6,221 nucleotides of DNA from Actinomycetes bacterium (GCA_023392475.1 JAEVZA010000219.1:1-6221); one strand, 5' to 3'; counted from the first letter of the stretch, positions 1 through 5,514 are shown. A program made the numbers and translations. The notes: generated from the letters alone by a model not told the origin.

Positions 1-1
1 C

Positions 2-418
2 CGCGACACCGACCACCTCGGCGCCGAGCTGCTGCTCCGCCCCGGTCGGTCGGTCGTGCCGCTCCGGGCCGGGCACGAGCACGGGCTGGTCGTGCTGGAG
101 GGCGCGGTCGAGGTCGGCGGGGAGCGGCTCGCACCCGGGCACCTGGGGCACCTGCCGGCGGGCCGGGAGGAGCTCCCGCTCGCCGTCGACGAGCCGACCC
201 GGGTGGTGCTGATCGGCGGCGAGCCGTTCGGCGCCCGGGTGTCGATGTGGTGGAACTTCGTCGCCCGCGACCACGACGAGATCGACGAGGCGGCCGACTC
301 GTGGGCCCGCGGCGACGACCGGTTCGGTGCCACGGGCTCCGACCTGCCCCGCATCCCCGCGCCGGTGCCGCCGTGGCGACAGCCGGCCGGCGAGGGCGGC
401 GACGCTCAGAGCGAGTAG
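2..418 (+). CDS. Pirin-like cupin protein, C-terminal part (5' end outside window)
   Basis: The reading frame is open from the left edge (first full codon at base 2) to a TAG at 416-418, giving 138 residues of a C-terminal part. Pirin-family proteins are two-domain cupins; some oxidise quercetin, but the role of most bacterial members is unknown. What shows the family: a cupin beta-strand run with LEGAVEVGGERL and PGHLGHLPAG, then IGGEPFG, then MWWNFVARDHDEI. Actinobacterial pirin-like proteins carry this GGEPF / MWWNFV / EEI series near the end of the second cupin domain. The metal-binding histidines of pirins lie in the N-terminal domain, which is outside the window, so activity cannot be judged. 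The last 40 or so residues are a Pro/Gly-rich tail. The end overlaps the convergent acetyltransferase gene by 13 bases. A GTG at 56 is in frame but falls inside the domain, so I do not take it as the start. Confidence 0.9.
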   Translation, partial: RDTDHLGAELLLRPGRSVVPLRAGHEHGLVVLEGAVEVGGERLAPGHLGHLPAGREELPLAVDEPTRVVLIGGEPFGARVSMWWNFVARDHDEIDEAADSWARGDDRFGATGSDLPRIPAPVPPWRQPAGEGGDAQSE

Positions 419-834
419 CGGTACACGTTCGTCTCGCGCTGCTCGAAGCCGATCCGCCGGTACAGCCGGTTGGCGGCCTCCCGGCTCGGGCGCGACGTGA
501 GGTCGACGGTCTTCGCGCCGAGCCGGCGGGCGAGCTCCAGCGCCTCGCGGTTCAGCTGCTCGCCGACGCCCTTGCCGCGCGCCGCGCCGTCGACCACCAC
601 GTCCTCGATCCACGCCCGGGTGCCGGTCGGGATCGGGAACACCACGAGCGTCATCGACCCGAGCACCGTGCCGTCGTCGTCCCGGGCCACGAGCAGGTGG
701 CAGGCGTCTGACGCCACGATGCCGGCGAGCACCTCCGCGGACGGCGGCGGCGACGAGCTCGACAGCTGGGGGACGAGCGTGGCCATCGCCTCGACCACGT
801 CGTCGGTGACCGTCGTGCACTCCTCGATCCGCAT
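406..834 (-). CDS. GNAT-family N-acetyltransferase
   Basis: A 142-residue protein, close to the size of a single GNAT domain. GNAT enzymes move an acetyl group from acetyl-CoA to an amine of a small molecule, peptide or protein; the substrate here cannot be read from sequence. The acetyl-CoA site (motif A) is at residues 78-94: strand DVVVDGAARGKGVGEQL, with R86-G-K-G89-V-G91 matching the R/Q-x-x-G-x-G/A consensus. The C-terminal motif B part is at 114-134, with SRPSREAANRLYRRIGF and then YRY near the end; RP-x-RE-AN-LY-GF is typical of a broad bacterial GNAT group. ATG at 834 is the only plausible start: the frame stays open upstream but only as the antisense of the PAC2 gene. A TACGTT -10 box ends 7 bases before the ATG and there is no ribosome-binding site, so the mRNA is probably leaderless. 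The gene is divergent from the PAC2 gene and convergent with the pirin gene. Confidence 0.9.
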   Translation of the reverse strand: MRIEECTTVTDDVVEAMATLVPQLSSSSPPPSAEVLAGIVASDACHLLVARDDDGTVLGSMTLVVFPIPTGTRAWIEDVVVDGAARGKGVGEQLNREALELARRLGAKTVDLTSRPSREAANRLYRRIGFEQRETNVYRYSL

Positions 835-841
835 GCCCGGC

Positions 842-847
842 AACGTA
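842..847 (-). promoter_or_regulatory. Predicted -10 box (TACGTT) of the acetyltransferase gene
   Basis: On the minus strand TACGTT fits the actinobacterial TAnnnT -10 pattern and ends 7 bases before the ATG at 834. A transcript starting at the usual distance would begin at or next to the A of the ATG, so the mRNA would be leaderless. A GGTGGG element lies 18 bases upstream of the box (866-871). It is not a classical TTGACA -35 but mirrors the one in front of the divergent PAC2 gene. Confidence 0.55.
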
Positions 848-865
848 GCGCCCGCCGGCCGCGGG

Positions 866-885
866 CCCACCACCCCGCCGGTGGG
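866..885. repeat. Inverted repeat centred between the divergent acetyltransferase and PAC2 promoters
   Basis: Arms CCCACC (866-871) and GGTGGG (880-885) are perfect complements with an 8-base spacer. The centre, 875.5, is exactly the midpoint between the two predicted -10 boxes (842-847 and 904-909). As a result each promoter reads GGTGGG, 18 bases, TACGKT. It could be a dyad operator or a pair of -35-like elements; the sequence alone does not decide. Confidence 0.5.
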
Positions 886-903
886 ACGAGGAGGTGCCGG
901 CGG

Positions 904-909
904 TACGGT
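904..909 (+). promoter_or_regulatory. Predicted -10 box (TACGGT) of the PAC2-family gene
   Basis: TACGGT fits TAnnnT and is followed by 6 bases and then the GTG start at 916, the spacing expected for a leaderless transcript. An AGGAGG at 889-894 ends 21 bases before the GTG, too far to act as a ribosome-binding site for it and upstream of the predicted transcript start. Confidence 0.55.
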
Positions 910-915
910 GAACGC

Positions 916-1770
916 GTGGGTCACCTGAGCTGGTCCCAGCGCCCGATCGACACGCCGTCCGACGGCGACCGCCCCGTCATGGTGGTCGCCTTCGAGGGCT
1001 GGAACGACGCCGGCGACGCCGCGACCGGGGCGGTCGAGCACCTCTGGGAGCACTGGTCGGCGACGACGTTCGCGTCGATCGACCCGGAGGAGTTCTACGA
1101 CTTCACCAGCGCCCGCCCGCACGTCCGCATCGACGAGGACCTCCGGCGGGTCATCGACTGGCCGGCCGACGAGTTCGGCTGGGCGCAGCCCCCGGGCACC
1201 TCCGGCGTGGTGCTCCTCCGTGGCGTCGAGCCCCAGCTGAAGTGGCGCACGTTCTGCGCCGAGGTGCTCGAGGTGGCGACGGAGCTGCGGTGCCGGATGG
1301 TGATCACGCTCGGCGCGCTGCTCGCCGACGTCGCCCACACGCGCCCCACGCCCGTGTTCGGCACGTCCAACGACCAGGTGGTGCTCGACGCGCTGGGCCT
1401 CGAGCGCTCGGGCTACGAGGGACCGACCGGGATCGTCGGCGTGCTGCAGGCGGAGTGCGCCCGCGCCGGCATCGACTCGGCGTCGCTGTGGGCGGCCGTC
1501 CCGTCCTACGTGCCGGCGGCGCCGTCGCCGAAGGCCGCGCTGGCCCTCGTCGAGCGGACCGTCGCGGTGCTCGGCACCTCGGTGCCGACGACCGTCCTCG
1601 AGATCGGCGCGGTGAGCTACGAGCGGCAGCTGTCGGAGCTCATCGAGGAGGACGACGGCACCGAGGAGTACGTGCAGCGCCTCGAGGAGCAGCACGACGC
1701 CGACCGCGGCGCCGTGCATTCGGCCGACGACCTCGTCGAGGAGGTCGAGCGCTTCCTGCGCGAGCAGTGA
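916..1770 (+). CDS. PAC2-family protein (proteasome assembly chaperone 2-like fold)
   Basis: A 284-residue protein of the PAC2 family, related in fold to eukaryotic and archaeal proteasome-assembly chaperones; the role of the actinobacterial members (mycobacterial Rv2125 type) is not established. Family landmarks in order: VVAFEGWNDAG at 23-33, DPEEFYDF and RP at 56-68, a GVEPQLKWRTF stretch at 103-113, TLGALLADVAHTRPTPVFG at 131-149, and YEGPTGIVGVLQAEC at 167-181 followed by SLWAAVPSYV and PSPKAAL to about 209. The last 50 residues are acidic and probably helical (YVQRLEEQ, then VEEVERFLREQ). The C-terminus lacks the Hb-Y-x motif that lets archaeal and eukaryotic chaperones dock on proteasomes, so direct docking should not be assumed. 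GTG 916 is the only start ahead of the domain; the next in-frame start, M22, falls at its first strand. The gene appears leaderless. It is convergent with the NUDIX gene, with a 22-base gap. Confidence 0.94.
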   Translation: MGHLSWSQRPIDTPSDGDRPVMVVAFEGWNDAGDAATGAVEHLWEHWSATTFASIDPEEFYDFTSARPHVRIDEDLRRVIDWPADEFGWAQPPGTSGVVLLRGVEPQLKWRTFCAEVLEVATELRCRMVITLGALLADVAHTRPTPVFGTSNDQVVLDALGLERSGYEGPTGIVGVLQAECARAGIDSASLWAAVPSYVPAAPSPKAALALVERTVAVLGTSVPTTVLEIGAVSYERQLSELIEEDDGTEEYVQRLEEQHDADRGAVHSADDLVEEVERFLREQ

Positions 1771-1792
1771 GCGCCGGGGCGACGGGGGCCGC

Positions 1793-2497
1793 TCAGTCCG
1801 GCTCGCCGCCCTCCCAGACCCGGTCGCGCGGCACGTCGTAGAGCACGTCGACGTCCTCGCCCCGCAGCGCGGCGAACGCGTGCGGCCCCCAGTGCTCGAC
1901 GCCGGCGGTCGGGTGGGGCAGGTCGTCGGGCGCGAACCAGCCGACGTCCAGGGTCTCGAGCGGGTGGCCCTGCAGCTCGCCACCGGTCGCGCGGCACAGG
2001 AACACGAGCGAGTACAGCGGCACCCGCGTGAAGCCGAGGCGGAGCCCGTCGAACACGCCGATCAGCCGCTCCACGCGGACGTCGACGTTGGTCTCCTCCT
2101 TGACCTCCTTCACCGCGACCTCGCTCGGCGAGTAGCCGATGTCGGCCCAGCCGGTCGGGTACAGCCAGATGCCGGAGTCGCTGCGCTGCAGGAGCAGGAT
2201 CTCGCCGCGGTCGTTGCCGACGACGGCGCCGACCGCGACCTTCGGCGTGACGTAGCCCGGCACGCCCTCCTGGACGGAGCCCATCCACTCGTCGACCGTG
2301 GAGCGCACGGTGCCCTCGGGATGGGCACGCCCCGCCGCGGCGCGGATGTCCGCGGCGACGTGCAGCACCTCCTCGTAGCGCTCGCGCTCGTAGAGGTTCG
2401 GGGAGAAGGCGAGGCCCGTGCGGGCGATGCCGGCGAGCGCCTCGCTCCACCGGGCCAGATCGCTGTCGGTCACGCCGGACGGCGCCTCGTCGTCCAC
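1793..2497 (-). CDS. NUDIX hydrolase with an N-terminal nucleoside-diphosphate-X hydrolase domain
   Basis: A 234-residue protein. NUDIX enzymes cleave nucleoside diphosphates linked to another group (ADP-ribose, sugar nucleotides and similar); the substrate here is open. Residues about 13-52 (WSEALAGIARTGLAFSPN, then YERERYEEVL) match the helical N-terminal domain of a NUDIX subfamily (Pfam PF12535, from memory). The catalytic domain runs from about 85 to 210 with strand PKVAVGAVV. The NUDIX box lies at 116-137: G116, Y122, K130, E131, E134, E135, N137. The catalytic KExxEE glutamates are present, while the usual early Glu, Arg and final Gly are Tyr, Lys and Asn. I recall the WADxGYSPSEVAVKE form as normal for this subfamily, so I expect an active enzyme. 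The GTG start at 2497 lies 20 bases after the glnD stop, with its own -10 box 6 bases ahead and no Shine-Dalgarno sequence. It may also be reached by read-through from glnD. Confidence 0.92.
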   Translation of the reverse strand: MDDEAPSGVTDSDLARWSEALAGIARTGLAFSPNLYERERYEEVLHVAADIRAAAGRAHPEGTVRSTVDEWMGSVQEGVPGYVTPKVAVGAVVGNDRGEILLLQRSDSGIWLYPTGWADIGYSPSEVAVKEVKEETNVDVRVERLIGVFDGLRLGFTRVPLYSLVFLCRATGGELQGHPLETLDVGWFAPDDLPHPTAGVEHWGPHAFAALRGEDVDVLYDVPRDRVWEGGEPD

Positions 2498-2503
2498 GCC
2501 GCC

Positions 2504-2509
2504 AACCTA
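2504..2509 (-). promoter_or_regulatory. Predicted -10 box (TAGGTT) of the NUDIX gene
   Basis: On the minus strand TAGGTT is followed by 6 bases (GGCGGC) and the GTG start at 2497. This is the same spacing as at the other predicted leaderless genes here. The box lies in the 20-base gap after the glnD stop, so any upstream promoter elements must sit inside the end of glnD. No convincing -35 is visible. Confidence 0.5.
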
Positions 2510-2517
2510 CCGGCGCG

Positions 2518-4821
2518 TCAGCCGGCGGGTTCGAGCGCGTGGAGCAGGGCCCGGCGGATCTCGTCCTGGTGCTCGGCGTCGGTGATCTTGGCGCCACCCG
2601 AGGACACCACGTAGAACGCGTCGACGACGTCGGAGCCCATCGTGTGGATCTTCGCCGTGCGCACGTCCACCTCGAGGTCGGCGAGCGCCCGCGTGAGCCG
2701 GTAGAGGAGACCGATGCTGTCGGGACCGACCACCTCGAGCACCGTGGCGTCGTCGGTGGCGTCGTTGTCGAACCGCACGACCTGGCCGAGCTGGTGCAGG
2801 CCGGGCCGGTGGCGGCGGCGGTGGCTGCGGACCCGTTCGTCGAGGCGCGCCTGCAGCGCGAGGCGGCCCTCGAGCACCTTGGCGACGTCCTCCTTCACGA
2901 CGTCCCACGGGACCACGCCCGACGCGCCGGCGATCACGCGGAACTCGTCGAGCGCCATCCCGCCCTCCGAGTGGATGGCGGCGCCGGTCACGTCGAGGCC
3001 GTGCAGCGCGAGCGCGCCGGCCACCCGGTAGACGACGCCGGGCCGGTCGGGGCAGGCGATCGTGATGACCTCGCCCTCGGCGACGATCTGCAGCCCGCCG
3101 CCGGCGAGCAGCGCCCGCTGGGCCTCCGTGGGGAACGACTCGGTGACGACGTCCTCGAACTGCCCGCCCACGAGCACGTGCGCCGTGCGGTTCGCGAGCT
3201 GCTCCACGAGCTGCGCCTTCCACGGTCCCCACGCGGACGGACCGGTGGCGATGGCGTCGGCCTCGGCGAGCGCGCGCAGCAGCGCGAGGCGCTCCGGGGT
3301 CGTCACGACGCCGGCGACGAAGTCGATCGTCGCGGGATCGTCGAGGTCTCGCCGGGTGGCGACGTCGGGGAGGAGCAGGTGGTGGCGGACGGCGCCGCAG
3401 ATCGTCGCCACGTCGTCCTCGTCGAAGCCCATGCGGGTCGTGATCGCGCGGGCCAGCTCCTCGCCCACCTCGCTGTGGTCGCCCGGGTAGCCCTTGCCGA
3501 TGTCGTGCAGCAGCGCCGCGACGACGAGCAGGTCGGGTCGCGGGACCCGGTGGCTGAGATCCGCGGCCTGGGCGGCGGCCTCGAGCAGGTGGCGGTCCAC
3601 GGTGAAGCGGTGGAACGCGTTGCGCTGCGGTCGGCTCTGGTTCGGCGCCCACTCCGGGACCAGCCGCACCCAGAGGCCGCGCTGGTCGAGCGCCTCGATG
3701 ACGGCGATGGCGGCCTGCCCGCACAGCAGCAGGTCGGTCAGCGCGCGCCGGGCCTCCTCGGGCCACGGCGACGGCAGGTCGGGCGCCGCCTCGAGCAGCG
3801 CGAGCGTGCGCAGCGAGATGCGGGTGCCGTGGCGGGCGGCGGCCAGCGCCACGTGGAGGACCGCGACCGGGTCGGTGACCGGGGCCTCCTCGTCGGCGAG
3901 GCAGACGCGGCCCTGGCGGAGGGCGAGGTCGCCCTCGAGCCGGCGCTCGCGGCGTGACCGCCCGAAGAAGGAGCCGGCCAGGCCGATCTCGAACCAGCTC
4001 TCGTCGCTGGCCCAGGCGATGGCCCGGCTCGCGGCGGCCACGCGCGCCATGAGCGCGTCGGCGTCCACGTCGCCGAGCCGGGCGGCGACGGCGTCCTGGT
4101 CCTGCAGCATGAGCCGGTCGGTCGGCTTGCCGGCGGCGCGGTGGAGCTCGACGCGCACGGCCAGCAGCGTGTCGTGGTCGCGGCGGAGGTCCGCGAGGAC
4201 GCGCTCGTCCACGTCGGCGCCCGCGGCGCGCGCCCAGCCGAGTGCGTGCACGTCCCGCAGGCCGCCCCGGCCCTCCTTGAGGTCGGGCTCGAGATCGAAC
4301 GCCACCTCGCCGTGGGCCGAGTGACGCTCCGTGACCGCGGCCGACAGGGCCTCGAGCCAGCGCTTGCCCTTCCGGTGCCAGTTGACGCGGGCCTTCTCGC
4401 GGAGCTCCGCCGACAGCGACCCGTCGCCGGCGAGGTGGCGGACGGTCAGCAGCGCGGTCGCGGTCTCGAGGTCGTCGGAGGCGAGCGACAGCGTGTCGCG
4501 CACGGTCCGGACGGAGTGGCCGAGCTTCAGGCCCTCGTCCCAGATCGGGTACCACAGCTTCTCGGCCACGCCCGCGGCGTCGATGCCGCGCTGGGTCAGG
4601 AGGAGCAGGTCCAGGTCCGACTGCGGGCACAGCTCCTGGCGGCCCTGGCCGCCGATCGCCACCAGCGCGATGCCGGCGCCACCGGTGGGGTCGCCGGCCA
4701 CCGCCTCCTGGAACAGCGCGACCAGCCAGTCGTCGACGACGGCGCCGTACGCGCTGCAGAACGACCGGCCCGTGAGGGCACGGTCGTTCAGGAGATCACT
4801 GCGTGGCAGTGGAGGTGGCAT
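2518..4821 (-). CDS. glnD: GlnD, bifunctional P-II nucleotidyltransferase / nucleotidyl-removing enzyme
   Basis: A 767-residue GlnD, shorter than the 890 of E. coli. It is the cytoplasmic glutamine sensor that adds a nucleotide to P-II when nitrogen is short and removes it when glutamine is plentiful. In E. coli the group is UMP; in studied Actinobacteria it is AMP, so adenylylation is likely here. Domains in order: nucleotidyltransferase with GGQGRQELCPQSDLDLLLL at 57-75 (catalytic D69 and D71); the GlnD-specific segment LKEGRGGLRD at 181-190; HD hydrolase with HRFTVDRHLLEA at 404-415, ALLHDIGKG at 436-444 (H439, D440), DHSEVG at 448-453 and HH at 480-481; ACT 1 at about 585-660 (CPDRPGVVYRV); ACT 2 at about 693-767 (VVGPDSIGLLYRLT). 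All catalytic landmarks are present. ATG 4821 has GAGGAA 10 bases upstream. It lies 114 bases downstream of glnB on the same strand and is probably co-transcribed with it. Confidence 0.97.
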   Translation of the reverse strand: MPPPLPRSDLLNDRALTGRSFCSAYGAVVDDWLVALFQEAVAGDPTGGAGIALVAIGGQGRQELCPQSDLDLLLLTQRGIDAAGVAEKLWYPIWDEGLKLGHSVRTVRDTLSLASDDLETATALLTVRHLAGDGSLSAELREKARVNWHRKGKRWLEALSAAVTERHSAHGEVAFDLEPDLKEGRGGLRDVHALGWARAAGADVDERVLADLRRDHDTLLAVRVELHRAAGKPTDRLMLQDQDAVAARLGDVDADALMARVAAASRAIAWASDESWFEIGLAGSFFGRSRRERRLEGDLALRQGRVCLADEEAPVTDPVAVLHVALAAARHGTRISLRTLALLEAAPDLPSPWPEEARRALTDLLLCGQAAIAVIEALDQRGLWVRLVPEWAPNQSRPQRNAFHRFTVDRHLLEAAAQAADLSHRVPRPDLLVVAALLHDIGKGYPGDHSEVGEELARAITTRMGFDEDDVATICGAVRHHLLLPDVATRRDLDDPATIDFVAGVVTTPERLALLRALAEADAIATGPSAWGPWKAQLVEQLANRTAHVLVGGQFEDVVTESFPTEAQRALLAGGGLQIVAEGEVITIACPDRPGVVYRVAGALALHGLDVTGAAIHSEGGMALDEFRVIAGASGVVPWDVVKEDVAKVLEGRLALQARLDERVRSHRRRHRPGLHQLGQVVRFDNDATDDATVLEVVGPDSIGLLYRLTRALADLEVDVRTAKIHTMGSDVVDAFYVVSSGGAKITDAEHQDEIRRALLHALEPAG

Positions 4822-4830
4822 CCGGGTTCG

Positions 4831-4836
4831 TTCCTC
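4831..4836 (-). promoter_or_regulatory. Ribosome-binding site of glnD
   Basis: GAGGAA on the minus strand lies 10 bases ahead of the ATG at 4821 and supports that start. It contrasts with the leaderless-type starts of four neighbouring genes. Confidence 0.65.
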
Positions 4837-4866
4837 GGCCCGTGAGGACGGTGGTCGACCCCCGAT

Positions 4867-4906
4867 GTCCCCCCGGCCAGGTCGGGCCTGCCCTGACCGG
4901 AGGGAC
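4867..4906 (-). terminator. Intercistronic hairpin between glnB and glnD (attenuator, partial terminator or mRNA stabiliser)
   Basis: In the minus-strand transcript GTCCCTCCGGTCAGG (4906-4892) pairs over all 15 positions with CCTGGCCGGGGGGAC (4881-4867) around a 10-base loop. Thirteen pairs are Watson-Crick and two are G-U. On the plus strand the same two positions would be A-C mismatches, so the structure is perfect only in the glnB-glnD direction. No U-run follows, so it is not a textbook intrinsic terminator, although many actinobacterial terminators lack one. It starts 29 bases after the glnB stop. It could lower expression of glnD relative to glnB or protect the glnB 3' end. Confidence 0.7.
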
Positions 4907-4907
4907 G

Positions 4908-4922
4908 CCCCGTGGGTCGGGG
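4908..4922 (-). other. Small hairpin just ahead of the main glnB-glnD hairpin
   Basis: Perfect 5-bp stem CCCCG / CGGGG with a 5-base loop, starting 13 bases after the glnB stop and one base before the 15-bp hairpin. Together they form a tandem pair of stem-loops in the transcript. Alone it would be unremarkable at this GC content. Confidence 0.4.
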
Positions 4923-4935
4923 ATCGTGACGGGGA

Positions 4936-5274
4936 TCAGACGGCTTCGGCGCCCGTCTCCCCGGTCCGGATCCGGACGAGGTCGTCGACGGGGGTCACCC
5001 AGACCTTGCCGTCGCCGATCTTGTCCGTCTTCGCCGAGCTGACGATGGCGTCGACGACGTCCGGCGCGTCGCCGTCGTCGACGATGGCCTCGACCTTGAC
5101 CTTGGGCAGGAAGTCGACCTGGTACTCCGTGCCGCGGTAGGTCTCGGTGTGGCCGCCCTGGCGACCGAAGCCCCGGACCTCGGTGACGGTCATGCCGACC
5201 ACCCCGATGGCCTTGAGGGCGTTCTTCACGTCGTCGAGCTTGAACGGCTTGATGATCGCGGTGACCAGTTTCAT
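4936..5274 (-). CDS. glnB: P-II nitrogen regulatory protein (GlnB/GlnK)
   Basis: A 112-residue P-II protein, the same length as E. coli GlnB and aligning to it without gaps. P-II is a cytoplasmic trimer that binds ATP/ADP and 2-oxoglutarate and reports nitrogen and energy status to transporters, enzymes and regulators. Visible landmarks: N-terminal KLVTAIIKPFKLDDVKNAL; GFGRQ at 36-40; the T-loop HTETYRGTEYQVDFLPK at 42-58 with both Y46 and the modified tyrosine Y51; the B-loop T83-D-K-I-G-D-G-K90; and the nucleotide-binding R101 and R103. Residue 84 is Asp where E. coli has Gly. The ATG at 5274 has AAGGGA 8 bases upstream; an in-frame extension upstream to 5328 has no family counterpart. glnD follows on the same strand. 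Whether to call it GlnB or GlnK is not decidable here: actinobacterial P-II next to glnD is usually named GlnK, but no amtB is adjacent. Confidence 0.97.
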   Translation of the reverse strand: MKLVTAIIKPFKLDDVKNALKAIGVVGMTVTEVRGFGRQGGHTETYRGTEYQVDFLPKVKVEAIVDDGDAPDVVDAIVSSAKTDKIGDGKVWVTPVDDLVRIRTGETGAEAV

Positions 5275-5282
5275 GTCGGGTG

Positions 5283-5290
5283 TCCCTTCT
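5283..5290 (-). promoter_or_regulatory. Ribosome-binding site of glnB
   Basis: AGAAGGGA on the minus strand ends 8 bases before the ATG at 5274, which starts the canonical P-II N-terminus (MKLV...KPFKLDD). This fixes the start against the longer open frame. Confidence 0.7.
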
Positions 5291-5295
5291 CTGTC

Positions 5296-5417
5296 CGGTA
5301 CGTACCGCGGCACGTGGCCCCGGCCCACGGTGGCTTCACCGAAGCGACCCGCCGGCCCGTGACCCGCAGGACGGGTCGTGGAGACGGGTGCGGCCCACCG
5401 GTTGCGGGCCTTCGGCC
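5296..5417 (-). other. Structured 5' leader of glnB
   Basis: Reading towards glnB, the predicted leader carries a series of short perfect stems: GGCC-GAA-GGCC (5417-5407), GACCCG-TCCTG-CGGGTC (5377-5361), CGGTG-AAGC-CACCG (5341-5328), CGTGG-GCCGGGG-CCACG (5329-5313), and a 12-bp palindrome CGGTACGTACCG (5307-5296) that ends 21 bases before the ATG. The third and fourth stems share two bases and exclude each other. I recognise no known riboswitch. Each stem is short and could occur by chance at this GC content; the density is what stands out. Confidence 0.35.
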
Positions 5418-5454
5418 GAGGTCCACGCGCAGCCGACGCGTCCCTCGGGCGGCG

Positions 5455-5460
5455 AAGCTA
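5455..5460 (-). promoter_or_regulatory. Predicted -10 box (TAGCTT) of the glnB-glnD unit
   Basis: TAGCTT on the minus strand is the only TAnnnT match between the glnB ATG and the phased half-sites at 5471-5508; the only other TA dinucleotides are in the palindrome at 5296-5307. Transcription would start near 5448, giving a leader of about 174 bases. The -35 position holds no TTGACA, as expected for an activator-dependent promoter. Confidence 0.45.
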
Positions 5461-5470
5461 CGGAGGGCGT

Positions 5471-5508
5471 GTTACCGCAGTGTTTCCGCCTGCGAGACGC
5501 TCGGTTAC
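5471..5508 (-). promoter_or_regulatory. Candidate GlnR-type operator upstream of glnB
   Basis: On the minus strand the 5-base blocks are GTAAC (5508-5504), TCTCG (5497-5493), GAAAC (5486-5482) and GTAAC (5475-5471), each separated by 6 bases, giving an exact 11-bp phase. The Streptomyces GlnR box is described as gTnAC-n6-GaAAC repeated with the same spacing; three of the four blocks fit these half-sites and one does not. The order of the last two blocks is reversed relative to the usual a-b pair. Nitrogen control of glnB is biologically expected. The position relative to TAGCTT (about -25 to -60) would overlap the -35 region. No GlnR gene is in the window. Confidence 0.5.
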
Positions 5509-5514
5509 GTTCGC

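Noticed and set aside
889..928. AGGAGG (889-894) followed by a 7-codon frame starting GTG 908 and ending TGA 926-928, as a possible leader peptide for the PAC2 gene.
   Set aside because: If TACGGT 904-909 is the -10 box, both lie at or upstream of the transcript start. The little frame has no notable content, and chance purine runs are expected.
1771..1792. A terminator between the convergent PAC2 and NUDIX genes.
   Set aside because: The 22-base gap is G-rich with no convincing stem-loop.
835..1983. A minus-strand open frame that would extend the acetyltransferase to about 525 residues.
   Set aside because: It is the antisense of the PAC2 gene, Arg/Pro/Ala-rich with no domain; the GNAT homology starts right at ATG 834.
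2507..4630. Very long open frames overlapping glnD on both strands (for example 2539-3957 plus and 2507-4630 minus).
   Set aside because: High GC makes stop codons rare in alternative frames. These proteins are low-complexity Arg/Pro/Gly/Ala, while the glnD frame has every expected motif.
5275..5328. An upstream in-frame start extending P-II by 18 residues.
   Set aside because: P-II proteins begin at MKxxxAIIKP; the ribosome-binding site at 5283-5290 fits the 5274 ATG, and the extension runs through leader palindromes.
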